Below the pieces are notes generated by a model. It saw only the letters and a list, made by a program, of their open reading frames with translations, made no database searches and was not told the origin of the DNA. DNA of 64,000 bases. It comes from Locusta migratoria. Its lineage: Eukaryota; Arthropoda; Insecta; Orthoptera; Acrididae. Made by a program: the position numbers and the translations under genes. Shown here piece by piece: positions 46,963-58,029 of this stretch; position 1 is the stretch's first letter, and every line of letters starts with the position of its first letter. The stretch spans positions 264,855,151 through 264,919,150 of the forward strand of contig CM048750.1 in NCBI GenBank assembly GCA_026315105.1, in the 5' to 3' direction.

Positions 46963-47480
46963 TCCAGAATGAAACTTCACTCTGCAGCGGAGTGTGCGCT
47001 GATATGAAACTTCCTGGCAGATTAAAACTGTGTGCCGGAACCGGGACTCGAACCTGGGACCTTTGCCTTTCGCGGGCAAGCGCACTACCGACTGTGCTAT
47101 CCCGACACGACTCACGATGCCGCCCCACAACTTTACTTCTGCCAGTACCTCGCCTCCTACTTTCCAAACTTCACAGAAGCTCTCCTGCAAACACGCAAGA
47201 CTAGCACTCCTGGAAGAAAGGATATGGTGGAGACATGGCTTAGCCACAGCTTAAGGGATGTTTCCAGAATGAAACTTCACTCTGCAGCGGAGTGTGTGCT
47301 GATATGAAGTGAAGTGAAGTTTGGAAAGTAGGAGGCGAGGTACTGGCAGAAGTAAAGTTGTGGGGCGGCATCGTGAGTCGTGTCGGGATAGCACAGTCGG
47401 TAGTGCGCTTGCCCGCGAAAGGCAAAGGTCCCAGGTTCGAGTCCCGGTTCCGGCACACAGTTTTAATCTGCCAGGAAGTT
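46963..47480. repeat. tRNA-headed SINE (family C), inverted-pair unit
   Basis: Two tRNA-like heads face in opposite directions (minus at about 47030-47106, plus at about 47388-47458). Each has a B box (GGTTCGAGTCCCGG) and the CTTGCCCGCGAAAGGCAAAG anticodon-arm region. Shared arms include 'tttggaaagtaggaggcgag' and its complement. The whole unit is bounded by the 13-bp direct repeat TCAACTTTTGTGG (46950-46962 and 47481-47493), so it behaves as one inserted unit. Confidence 0.85.
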
Positions 47481-47493
47481 TCAACTTTTGTGG

Positions 47494-48500
47494 TGATCGT
47501 TGAAACAAAGTTTTTTACAAGGTACACTTTGCCATCCACCACACAAAAATCTCTATTCCTCTTGCTTCACAAGGTAAAGTGTACAAAATATCAGGACTAT
47601 TGAAACAAAAATCCGTAAGTGAAGTACCCTCCGCCATGCACGAAACAAAATTTTATGTGTACAGTGAGATTCTTCTTGATATTCTGGAAGAATTAGAAAC
47701 ATACATTCACACAGAAGCTTTCCCTAACCAAATTCTAAATGATCACACAGATTGTAAACACCATATTTATTTAGAAAATTTTATCGACCTTATAAAGTTG
47801 GATAGTGGTTAAATCCAGAGAAACACCTTGTCATATACAAAGATAGCAGGACATTACGAATAAAACTTCAACCATAGATGATACAAACGAATAAAGCTTT
47901 GGACAAAAAAAAAATCTCAGGAATCCAGAAGCACAGTACTGCATGATCAAATCTAATATAAAATTAAGAAAAGCAGCATCTTTGTAAACATGCAGGATTA
48001 ACAGGAAACTGTCACATAACATTAGGGGAAAGTCGGTTAATATGGCGACATTAACGTTTCGAAAAGTTTATTGTATTTATCTCACGATTTTATTTAAGAA
48101 AGTATCTAAATCCAAAAGTTTGAATATATGTTCGTTCACACAGTGCTTAAAAATGGCCTAAGGCCAGAACAGCTCTTGCAATAATAAAGTAATTAGCAGC
48201 ATCAAAAAGAAAAAAACCTTATTTAAAAATCAGATATTATCAACGTGACTCTGCTAGTGTAGCCGGCGGCGGTTGCGAGGCGTGCGGCGGCGAAGTAGGC
48301 TCAACTGTAGACGTCAGCTTTGACATGTGACGTCATCGCAGCGTGATAGTTTTGAGGTGCATGCTTGTTGGTAGAAGGCGTGATTGATTATGTGGTGGTT
48401 GAGATAAAGACGATAGTTCGTTCACAAACAAAACAGATTAATATTTTGTGTTTAGAAAGTGATCTGTAGCTTCTCTCTGATGGTTAGGTGTTGGTTAACC

Positions 48501-48502
<2 letters not shown>
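47494..48502. other. Unassigned stretch
   Basis: A 77-codon frame (47579-47812) has mixed composition but no domain I recognise. 48255-48380 is GC-rich with CpGs and holds a perfect TGACGTCA palindrome at 48328-48335. No gene was called. Confidence 0.4.
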
Positions 48503-48584
<82 letters not shown>

Positions 48585-48606
48585 TTTTTTTTTTTTTTTT
48601 TTTTTT
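48503..48606. repeat. (AT)n microsatellite and T-run
   Basis: An AT dinucleotide array (about 48503-48579) is followed by a T-run (about 48584-48606). Lengths are approximate. Confidence 0.9.
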
Positions 48607-49307
48607 GTGAGCGACGAAGGCGCGAATTTTTTTGACTAAGACCTGTGATCGATGGTACATTCTGTTATCTATAATAACTACAGATTATTTGTATCTACAA
48701 TACAGAAGTATTAAGGTATCGCGTATACTGGTTTGACGTCATGGGTCAAAGCAGATGGGTGGTATCCCAGTCTACAGTTATGCCGCGAAGTACTTTCCGC
48801 TGTGTGGGCCTTGTACTCTGATTACTCTGGCGGCGTGTCTGCTGTCTGCCCCTTGCTCGCCAGATGAACAGCGCTGGCTGTCGAAGCTAGTGTTCTTCCG
48901 AATGTAAAAGTCAGTAAATCCTGCGGAATTACCTCGTGGCGCTTCTGTGTGATTTTCCCTTCTTCTTCGTCCACAAATGCTGTGTTGTGTTTGGACCAGA
49001 GGTAGCAGCGCGGCGTGGAGGGGGCGCAACCTTGTCCGGGGGTCGAAACAATGGTCCGCAGACTGCACGTTTTCGAATGGAAGAACCTTTGACGGAGATC
49101 GCAGGTGACTTTCACGACCAGACCGCATCCTACCGTTCTGGTCAGTCATCCTGGGTATGTACTTCTGTTAGTCTTCATCTCCTTCCCAAATACTGTTACT
49201 GACGACCATGTTCTTCCATCTTCTATCTCCAATTCACACTGTCACAACCGGTGGCTGTTCATGAGAAACTCCAGCTACTGCCGCTGCTACTAATGCTGCT
49301 ACTGCTA
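48607..49307. other. Unassigned GC-richer stretch
   Basis: Overlapping open frames on both strands (48778-49149 minus, 48936-49202 plus) have no recognisable domain and look like by-products of higher GC content. No splice-supported exon was identified. Confidence 0.4.
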
Positions 49308-49319
49308 ATACTGATGATG

Positions 49320-49477
49320 AAACTTCCTGGCAGATTAAAATTGTGTTCCGGAACCGGGACTCGAACCTGGGACCTTTGCCTTTCGCGGGCAAGCGCTCTA
49401 CCACTGAGCTACCCCGACACGACTCACGATGCCGCCTCACAACTTTACTTCCGCCAGTACCTCGCCTCCTACTTTCC
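49320..49477 (-). repeat. tRNA-headed SINE (family C) with perfect target duplication
   Basis: A minus-strand copy of the family at 46963-47480, containing the B box and the GCGAAAGGCAAAG arm. It is flanked by the 12-bp direct repeat ATACTGATGATG at 49308-49319 and 49478-49489. Confidence 0.93.
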
Positions 49478-49511
49478 ATACTGATGATGGCGGCGTCTTC
49501 TTGGCCGTAAT

Positions 49512-52500
49512 CAAAGAGGTATATAAACAACATAGAGAAGCTATAGGCCAGCTACAGCGCTCTGGGTGGCAACACTACGCAACATCGGGCGCCATTTTTG
49601 AGAACGTCAGTTTAATGCAGCAGAGTGAGCAGACGGTTCTGTTTATAATCAAAACTAACGTGTAAGCGCTATCAGTAGCCATAAATTATGCCCAGTGTAT
49701 GTTCGGCATACAACTGCAGTAACCGCAGCGATAAAACTGTGGGAATATCATACATTAGGTAGGTATAAAGAAAGAAATATGTGATTATATAGGACGTTGT
49801 GTATCAGCGTATATTTGTTTATTTACATTCATTATACATAACTTTCGCATTTACCAAGTTTCAAAATTATATTTACTTCAAGGCCACAAAACAGCCAGGT
49901 AGATGACGGTTGTATTTGGTGTGTTTTAATGTACTGACAGTTATTTATTGAATGTGAAAATGCATATTAACCACTGGGTAAGTAGCCTAGGTATAAGAAC
50001 TGTAATTAAACTAGTCTTTATTCTTCATACACATTTCCTTTGAAAAACAAGGAGTTGCTGAGTCAGTGGGTAGCCAGTATGAGGCGTGACAAGTGGCACC
50101 CTAAAAAGTACAGTTATATATGCTGTTGTCATTTTGAGGATAAGTTCATGTATACTACCGATCGAAAGCGGCTACTTGCAAATGCCATTCCAACAATATT
50201 TTAGTTTCCTAAACACCTACAGAAACCAGAAGCTGTAAGGAGTGTACCTAGGAAACGCCAAATTGTGGAAAGCTCACCTTCAATTGAGGTTAACAGATCA
50301 AATGAACGAGGTAAAGTAGTTTAAAGTTATTTTAGTTTAGTCTGTACTTATACTAATTTTGCTGTTAATTGTGTTATTGAAGCACCCTGTAGCCTAATAG
50401 TAAAACAAATCCTTTTTTTTTTCTTTTTGTGGATGAGAGGGAGAACTACAGTGGATATACTGACCATTCGTATGGCTTGCCCAGTCCAAAGAAGATGAAA
50501 TTAAATTATGATTCATTACAAGAAAGATACGAAAAACTCAGGAAGCAAATGAAGCAGGCAAAGAAATGCATATCAAGAAAGAATCAGAAAATTGCAACGT
50601 ATGAAATGCTTGTTGCGTGATTACATAGGAGACTGCAAGACTCTGTTACAGATGTGTTAGGGTCTGAAAAAAGTGACATTTCGAAACAACTTATTTCATT
50701 ACAAGGAAAGTGTGTAGTTCCTGAATATTCACGAGAAATAAGACAATTTGCTTTAACTCTAAATTTTTATTCTGCACAAGCATATAGTTATTTAAGAAAA
50801 TATGTGAAATTACCCCATCCACGAACACTTCGTAGATGGGCAACTTCAGTGGATGGAAGTCCAGGATTCACTGAAGAGAGTTTCAAAAAATTGGCAAGTG
50901 AAGTACAAAATAGCTCTGGGCCTTTTCTTGCTACTTCGATGTTCGATGAGATGGCTATAAAAAAAGATTTGGTATGGGATGGGAATAAGGTTGCGGGCTA
51001 TGTTGATTTCGGATAGGGGTGTAAGGAGAATGATGAGAGTCAGGTAGCAAGGGAGGCATTAGTGTTTATGGTGACTGCACTTAACAGGAGTTGGAAAATT
51101 CCTGTTGGGTCTTGTTTGCTGAATGGGTTACCAGCCAGTGCTATACTTAATCTGCTACAGCAATACTTGCGTAAACTTGAGGAGACTGGAATATGTATAG
51201 TTGCTGTAGTGTGAGATGCTGCATCTGCAAACAGACCAGTAATGGAAAATTAGGTGTTAAGGTAGGTGTGCTAAATTCTCAGTGTTGGTTTCCCAATCCC
51301 TCAAATACAGAAAAAAAGTGTTTTGTTTATTTGATGCAGCTCATATACTAAAGCATATGAGAAACACTTTGTCAGAAAAGAAAGTGCTAGTATATGGTGA
51401 TGGTCAAATGAGTGGGAATATTTTAATAATTTAGTCAATTTGCAAGAAAAAGAAAGCTTGCATGCAGCTAATAAAATGAAAAGGCCCCACATTCAGTATG
51501 AGTAACAAGAAATGAAAGTTGCACTGGCAGCCCAAACACTTAGTGATTCTGTTGCTAATGCAATGATCTTTTGTACAAATTTGGGTTTGCCAGCGTTTGA
51601 CGGTTGTGAGGGGAGAGTCAAATTTATAAAAATGGTAGTCACAGCCTTCGACTTACTAAATTCTTGTAATGTAATGAATAAGGGTACCAAGTCACCAGTG
51701 TTTAGGGGAAACAAAATAACTATATGCAACACAGTGGAAAAATGTACACAGTATTTTATGGATCTAAAGTTGAATTATGGCAGTCTTCTGTACTTGTCAG
51801 GGAGGAAAATGGGTGTATGTGGGATGGTTTTAGATTTATTAAGTTTGAGGCAGCTAGCTGAAATGTACTTGTGGAATGATTCTCCAGTACTGAAATTTAT
51901 ATTAACTAGGAGAATGAGTCAGGATCACCTGGAACTGTTTTTCTCTTGTATCCGTAGAAGTGGGGGGAACAGGAACAATCCAAATGCAGTGCAGTTCAGA
52001 GCTGCATACAGGAAATGTTTAATTACACAAATAGAACCGTCAAAAATGCTAACAGTACTTGAGGTGACTTGGAAACACTTCTTTTACCTTTTTCAAATAA
52101 TGCTTCTATGTCTAGTGGTAATGAGCACTTTGATCATGACTACAGTCAAGAATATGAAAAACTGATATTGTACTCGGAAAAAGTTGTAGAGCACATTGCT
52201 GGAAGTATAATTAGGCAAGTCTGTAAAAAGCTTAAATGTGTAGGATGTTTAGAAGTCCTCCTTGCTCCACAAACATAGATAAAAACAGGACTACTTGCTG
52301 TAAAAGATGTACGGAACAGCTTATACCATCCATCAAAAGATGTTATAAAATTATTCAAAGTGGCTGAAAGGGTACTGAGGAGCTGTGAACCATCAATGGG
52401 GAAGAATAATGTTCTCTTAATATTGTATAATGAGGTATTCAGGATGTTGGGACATCAACAGAATTTATTTTGTGGGTTTGATCACTTGATTGTTTCTTCT

Positions 52501-53791
52501 GAATTTGGAGAGGAATCTCATTATTGTAGCTTAATAAAACAGCTGTTAAAGCATTACTTCACTTGCAGGTTGCATCATTTGTGCAAAACAAAATCTATGG
52601 AGAACGGGGAAAAACAAATCAGGCAAATGTATACCAAGTTAATGTTGTTTAAAGGGCAATGATACATCTTTCTTGCAAATTTGCCTACTTTATCAATAAA
52701 CTTCCAGTTGCTATAGGCTATGTTATAAATGTGTTTTATTTACCCCTATACCCACTTGCTTTGCTGCAGAAATATTGGAATGACTGTGATTATTTTTCAG
52801 AAGTTTATACATTAACTTACTGTATGTTTGTGGTGTGTAAGTACATAAAGATTTATTTCATCACTCACCAAATGCTTCATGAAAAGTGGTTTCAAAAACA
52901 TGTGTAACAGTAACATGTGTTTAATTCAATGACAGTAATAGGTTATAGCAGATTTCTCTCTTTATAAACAATTGTTACAGAGGTACATTTATTCCATAAC
53001 TGCAGTATATTGATTGCAGATCTGTGGTGTCTTTTAGGACGGTGAATTGTGCACAGGTTACACAGAGGTTTATATATAATCAACCAACTGAATTACGTTG
53101 GATATGATAAATATTCTCTGCCAAGCTACAATCATCCTAGCGAAATATGGCACAAAACGTTAATATTAGGATCCATTTCAACTGTTAGAAACACCACACA
53201 GAAACAATATAATGCTGAAACTAAGAAGAAAAAAAAACAGAACTAGGTCTTTAATTTGCATTGAAAGGACGATAATGACGCTTTCCAGTCATGTTTATAT
53301 GTGTATATTTTGCTGTCATTTGCTTCCACTCAAAGTTAAAGCTAGTAGAAATCTACCTCTTGATAATACGTAATGTACTTCAAAGAATGGAACATCATTT
53401 GAATCACAGGCAGATAAAAGGCAATTAAAGATTTTAAAGAAATTCGCCGGTATTTATAGGGCAGATATGTCGTCAAATACAAACGATTATTGATATAGTA
53501 ACGTCACCAAACAATACAGCAGTTCGGCGATTGTAAACATTAAACTCAGGATGCGATAGTAAACGAGAAATGTTATTCATAGTGAGAAGTACTTTTCGAA
53601 ATGCGTCGCCCACAAATTAAGGAAAAAATCTAGACTGGCAATGGTTAATATAAAACCTATGATTCATCGTTAGCAGACGCCCAGTACCACCTGGCGTGAC
53701 ACTGACGTTCTCAAAAATGGCGGCAACCTTTCCAATTGGCTTCAACTATGGCGGCGCTGTGGCCAGTCTATATTGTTTATCTATGTCTTTG
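49512..53791 (+). mobile_element. P-superfamily DNA transposon (THAP9-like), full length but dead
   Basis: Inverted ends: CAAAGA...ATATAAACAACATAG from 49512 against the reverse complement of CTATATTGTTTATCTATG..TCTTTG ending 53791. The 8-bp direct repeats GCCGTAAT (49504-49511) and GCCGTAGT (53792-53799) differ at one base; 8 bp is the P-element target-duplication length. Subterminal inverted copies of GCCATTTTTGAGAACGTCAG lie at about 49591 and 53703. The transposase pseudogene fills the centre. Confidence 0.88.
49688..52662 (+). pseudogene. P-element/THAP9-like transposase, decayed
   Basis: Exon 1 (49688-49757) encodes MPSVCSAYNCSNRSDKTVG, the start of a THAP zinc finger, ending at a GTAGGT donor. 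The finger continues near 50035-50200 with FPLKNKELLSQWVASMRRDK and CCCHFEDKF, then ANAIPTIF and a TAG inside the THAP C-terminal motif. A coiled-coil-like stretch follows (50429-50620, rich in K/E/Q), then a stop. The catalytic region has TSMFDEMAIKKDLVWDGNKV and GYVDFG (50654-51015), a decayed 51040-51490, and SQDHLELFFSCIRRSGGNRN (51512-52100). The tail ends at 52662. Cut-and-paste mobility of this copy is lost through multiple stops and frameshifts. Confidence 0.88.
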
Positions 53792-53799
53792 GCCGTAGT

Positions 53800-54250
53800 A
53801 CTTGTTTGATGGACCTTGCTGGAGGTCAACGGATTCAGGTTCGTTGCCTCTTCTACTACATTGTTTCTAAAAAGATCAATCGTCAGGTCAATACGCTAAG
53901 TTATTGGCTTCTGATCACATTGCTTCGAGCTGTAAGAGCAGGTCAGGTTTGATAGTTTGTTGTTTCACGTGAGGTGGTCGGTCGATGGCCTGATTGGTGA
54001 ATTATCGGCTTCCGCATGTGGAGAGAGTAATTCACTCCTTGTCGCGTTGCGCCACACATGAATACTCTATGGGACAGTGGCCTGATGAATCTGCTGCGAT
54101 GCACTGTCGGAATGCGGCCGAAGATCTGCTGTTGTACTCGCCTGTCCCTAAGTATTCTGAACTAAACTAAGTTTTCATTTTTTACTTCACTTGTTATTCA
54201 GTTTTCTTTTATTATCGAATTTTATTTCAGTAATTTATTTACACACTTAC
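53800..54250. other. Unassigned stretch
   Basis: Nothing recognised between the P-superfamily element and the RTE fragment. Confidence 0.45.
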
Positions 54251-54598
54251 TCAACAGGCATAAGATCAAGGCCTAATAGAAATCCCTGGATAACACAGGA
54301 GCTACTGAACTCAATTGATGAAAGGTGAAAATATGAAAATGCAGTATATGAAGCAGGTAAAAACAGAGTACAGGCGTCTGAAAAAAGAGATTGAAAGTAA
54401 GTCCAGACTGACTAAGCAGGAGAGGATATAGGAGAAATGTAAAACCGCAGAAGAATGTATAAGAAGAGGAAAGATAGATACCGCCTACAGAAAAATAAGA
54501 GAAACATTTGGAGGCAAGAAAAGCAACAGTATGAATATCAACAACTCATATGGAAAACCAGTACTAATCAAAGAAGGGAAAGCCGAAAGGTGGAAGGA

Positions 54599-54796
54599 AT
54601 AAAATGTTCAAAGTTTGTAAATCTATCGGACCAAACTGCGTGGTCATTAGTCCGTAGCTTACAAACTACTTAAACTAAGGTAAACCTAAGGACAACACAC
54701 ACACCCATGCCCCAGGGAGGACTCGAACCTCCGACAGCGAGCAACCACGCGCTCCGTAGCGAGGCGCCTTAGACCGCTCGGCTACTCCACCGCGGC
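54599..54796 (-). repeat. tRNA-derived SINE (family B)
   Basis: The minus strand has the head (TAGCCGAGCGGTCTAAGGCG, B-box-like GGTTCGAGTCC) and a body with AGTTTAAGTAGTTTGTAAGC. Flanked by GTGGAAGGA at 54590-54598 and 54797-54805, inside the RTE fragment. Confidence 0.9.
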
Positions 54797-55030
54797 GTGG
54801 AAGGATTATTTAGAGGTCCTGTACAAAGGAAAAAAAACCTTGACGGCAGTATACTAGAAATGAAAGACGAAGTAGAGGAAGATGACATAGGACAAAGGAT
54901 TCTGCAAGAAGAATTTGACAGAGCAGTGAAAGATCTGAGTTGAAACAAGGCCCGTGGGATAGACGATATTCCGTCTGAACTGCTATCATCTTTAGGTGAG
55001 CCAGTCATGAAGAAATTGTTCCACCTAGTA

Positions 55031-55294
55031 CTATTTGGCCGCGATGACTTGACGATTTTGCTGGTGCTGCCACAAGCAGCGAATATCGGCACTAGTTCAA
55101 AGTTATTATTTTATTTACAAGTGCTGCCAACGTTACAATGGTCCTTGACGCGAAAGATTACTGTACACATTGTTAGAGTAACGGTTGTAGCACTGCAGCA
55201 AGCTGCTTTCCCCTCGCCCTTCACTCCCCGCAGCAGCCGTAATGGAGCTCCCAGCAGCCACCGCGCAAATCGTCAAGTTATCGTGGCCAAACAG
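55031..55294. mobile_element. MITE, 264 bp, TA-flanked
   Basis: Inverted ends CTATTTGGCCGCGATGACTT and the complement of AAGTTATCGTGGCCAAACAG pair over about 26 bp with three mismatches. TA lies on both sides (55029-55030 and 55295-55296). Removing the segment restores the RTE reading (CACCTAG-TA-TGCAAC). No coding capacity. Confidence 0.85.
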
Positions 55295-55460
55295 TATGCA
55301 ACATGTATCAGAGAGGGGAAATACTCTCAGACTTCAAGAAGAATATAGTAACTCTAATGCCAAGGAAAGCAAGTACCGGCAAATGTGAAAATTACACAAC
55401 CTTCAGTTTAAGTCATGGCTGCAAAACACTAACACGAATTACTTACAGACGAATGGAAAT

Positions 55461-55965
55461 TTGGTAAATTTTGAATGCGGATGGAGGATGTTGGTGAAGT
55501 AAGTTCCACTAAGGAGACGTGTGGTGGGATGAATACATGTTTTGTAACCAGTGTCTACCATCAGTGTCGACAGTTAGTTAGTTGTGTAGAGAAACAACAG
55601 AAATTTAGAAAGACCGGAGAAATCTTAACAGAAGAAAGAACGTTTGAATTGAGATAAAATATGGATGTGGATTTTGCACCAGAGAACTGACAGCTGATGA
55701 TGTTTAATCGAGAATGACGACGCCATCCACACACAGCCACATAGTCGGCATCACATGACGAAAGGTGGTGCCTTCTATGCACTCAATGAATACGAGAGAT
55801 CTCGACCCCAGTGGCAGTAGCTGAAGGACCTCATGTCTCTTGCAGGTGGAGACGAAAAGTTAAGAGGTTTTATTGACAATTCTCGGACTCTCAGCCCGGA
55901 AATTTTAAATGAAGAGTTGGGTTTCTTTTCTGAGGTGTTGCAGTTATCAGTCGTGATTACTTCGC
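55461..55965. other. Unassigned, with a decayed hammerhead-like repeat
   Basis: At 55821-55857 CTGAAGG is followed by GTCTC, a loop, GAGAC and GAAAA, then 'tcagcccggaa' as in the repeat at 17300-17550. It is a decayed relative of that repeat. The rest of the interval is unassigned. Confidence 0.45.
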
Positions 55966-56160
55966 CAGACGCGGCGGAGAAGCCGAGCGCACTAGGGCGC
56001 TATGCTCCGATGCGTGAGACCGTTCCCCACCTCCCCCCACCCCCGGGCATGGATGATAGTGCTGTCTGTAGTATAAGTTAGATTATAAATAGTTTGTAAG
56101 TTTAGGAACTGATGACCACGCCGTTAAGTCCTATAAGCTTGACAGACATTTAGGATTGGT
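55966..56160 (+). repeat. tRNA-derived SINE (family A/B relative)
   Basis: The head contains GCGGCGGAGAAGCCGAGCGC. The body contains TAGTTTGTAAGTTTAGGAAC, TGATGACC and TCCTATAAGCTTGACAGACA, shared with family A. The B box is degenerate. No clear target duplication. Confidence 0.7.
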
Positions 56161-57874
56161 CGTTCTACAATAACCCTTACTTAAAGTGCTTGAAGGATAA
56201 AGAAATGTTGGCGGCTACGTGGGTTTACCAAAGTTAGTCATCACTTGCTGGAGATTTGAAATTTATTATCAATAGACTGATATTAAGAGGAAAGATCCAG
56301 TAAAATTCAAAATAACTGATCCAGTTTAAAAGTTATATATAGTTACTAGAACATACGAGGAAGCGTAAGAATCAGTAGTAGATGTGACTGAACAAAACTG
56401 CAACTACAGAAATTATTAAACCCTACTGGAGTGCAATCAAGTATGTAAACGATTTTCAGTAACTTGAAATGAGTAACTTAAATTACGCATCAAAGCTGAA
56501 GTTAGAAATTTAAACAATCCGAAAACCAGCTCTTAAAACTTGCAATCAATGAGCAAGATTTAAGATTACGTAAATGTACTAAACACACAAGAAACCATTA
56601 CTTATCCCCACATTGGGTAGATTTAGAAATCAGACTCAACTACATGAAATAATTAAAGCACCAACTGCAGTCGAATCAAGTACACAAGCAATTTTATGTG
56701 ATAGCCTGCACATTTAAAACAATCAGCGCCAGTGTCTGGACAAAGATGAAAAAAAAAAAAAAATTAAAAAAATATACCCCACACCACTTGCAACAGGACT
56801 GGCCAATTAAATCGGAAAGCAAGGATAAACACTACCAGCACGCTAACGGCCGCCAGAAAAAGGAAGGATCACAGGATGAAGAAACGGAGAGAGCAGAGAA
56901 GATGAAAATCAAAATTGCCTGAATGGAACTGCCAAAATTACACATACGGGTGGGCATAAAACACCGGGCAGAGGGAAAACATACTGACAGCAATAACGCC
57001 TGTCCCCCGTAACGGAGCAACAAGCGGACAAATACCTGATAAATTCCCCAGAGCACACTATCGTATACAAACAGTAGCCGACTTACAGGCCACCAGCATG
57101 GAAGATACAAGGTAGACATTAGGCAATGCGAGTTGCTAATGTTCAATTCCCAAACCTACTCAGTGAGACAGACACAATAGAAATGATACGATGAGGCAAA
57201 GCCCAAACAGCTAAGGCGAACAACTTTTTCAAAACTCAATGCGGGACATTTCGAGGATGTATAGGACTAAAATCACGTGACTGATTGTGCCAGTTATTCT
57301 GAAACTAGGAACGAAATTTAGGCCAGCAGAGTAGGCCTACTCTTTTACTTTTCAAGTAACATATATGAGTGATATTTTATTCTTAATTTTCATTCTTTAT
57401 TTACATTTAATAAATATTTTCTCTTGCTCCTATTTTGAATTTTAGAATCTAACAATTTTTACATATTCTTTCTCCTTTACGATTTTTCGATCACCTTCGT
57501 TGGGTGTACTTTTATTTGTTCCAGCTCATAGAAGTTCGTACTCCACACATAAGTAGCTTACTCCGCCCAAGGAATTGTTTCGCAATAACCTCGAATTAAA
57601 TTTGATAAAAACCAGATTTTTAAAACCGTTTCAACAACTCTGTTATAGAAGTTCTTCTGATGAACTGCAGAGTTTAATTGTGCCTTACTATATGCAATGC
57701 TCACTCACTTTCGTTGTTGCATTTTCAGGATTTCACCGCCTTTTTATTCCTGAAGAAAGTAAGATTGTATTTGCATGTGAGATTTTAAATGCGTTTATAC
57801 AGACTGTGATAACACTACATCAGGTTTGCCACCTTGAACAGCGAAAAATATTCCATTACACTCATTGAAACATA
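56161..57874. other. Unassigned stretch
   Basis: A K/E-rich 74-codon frame (56698-56922) over an A-run and a 97-codon frame (57575-57868) have no domain I recognise. An A-run lies near 56750-56762. Confidence 0.4.
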
Positions 57875-58025
57875 CCGGGTGATCAAAAAGTATAAATTTG
57901 AAATCTTAATAAATCACGGAATAATGTAGATAGAGAGGCTACATTTGACACACATGCCTTGAATGACATGGGGTTTTATTAGAACAAAAAAGTTCAAAAA
58001 AGTCCGACTGATGGCACTTCATTTG
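57875..58025 (+). mobile_element. Left end of a mariner-like element (truncated)
   Basis: Begins CCGGGTGATCAAAAAGT after TA and continues with the same subterminal words as 40046 and 12028 (AATAAATCACGGAATAATG, ATGACATGGGGTTTTATTAG). It stops near 58025, where a LINE begins. No right end follows. Confidence 0.8.
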
Positions 58026-58029
58026 ATTA

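Larger units (their letters stand above)
54255..55460 (+). pseudogene. RTE-family LINE fragment with SINE and MITE insertions
   Basis: Encodes, with stops, a divergent relative of the window's RTE family: NPWITQELLNSIDER, IRRGKIDTAYRKIRETFG, KAERWKE, then after a SINE ALKDL-like EFDRAVKDLS, DDIPSELLSSLGEPVMKKL. After a MITE it resumes SDFKKNIVTLMPRKAS and HGCKTLTRIT. Lower similarity to the other copies suggests an older insertion or a subfamily. Confidence 0.8.

Noticed and set aside
47030..47106. Possible functional tRNA gene
   Set aside because: The same tRNA-like head recurs at 47388 and 49320 with a SINE body and target duplications, and the anticodon loop lacks a proper U33.
46720..47204. 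Plus-strand frames of 75-145 codons
   Set aside because: CT-rich low complexity followed by a SINE; no recognisable protein.
48778..49202. Overlapping 88-123 codon frames on both strands
   Set aside because: No domain, both strands open equally, consistent with raised GC content.
54090..54135. CTGATGA followed by a stem-like segment, resembling a hammerhead core
   Set aside because: It lacks GAAAC (GAAG only) and the stem does not pair convincingly.
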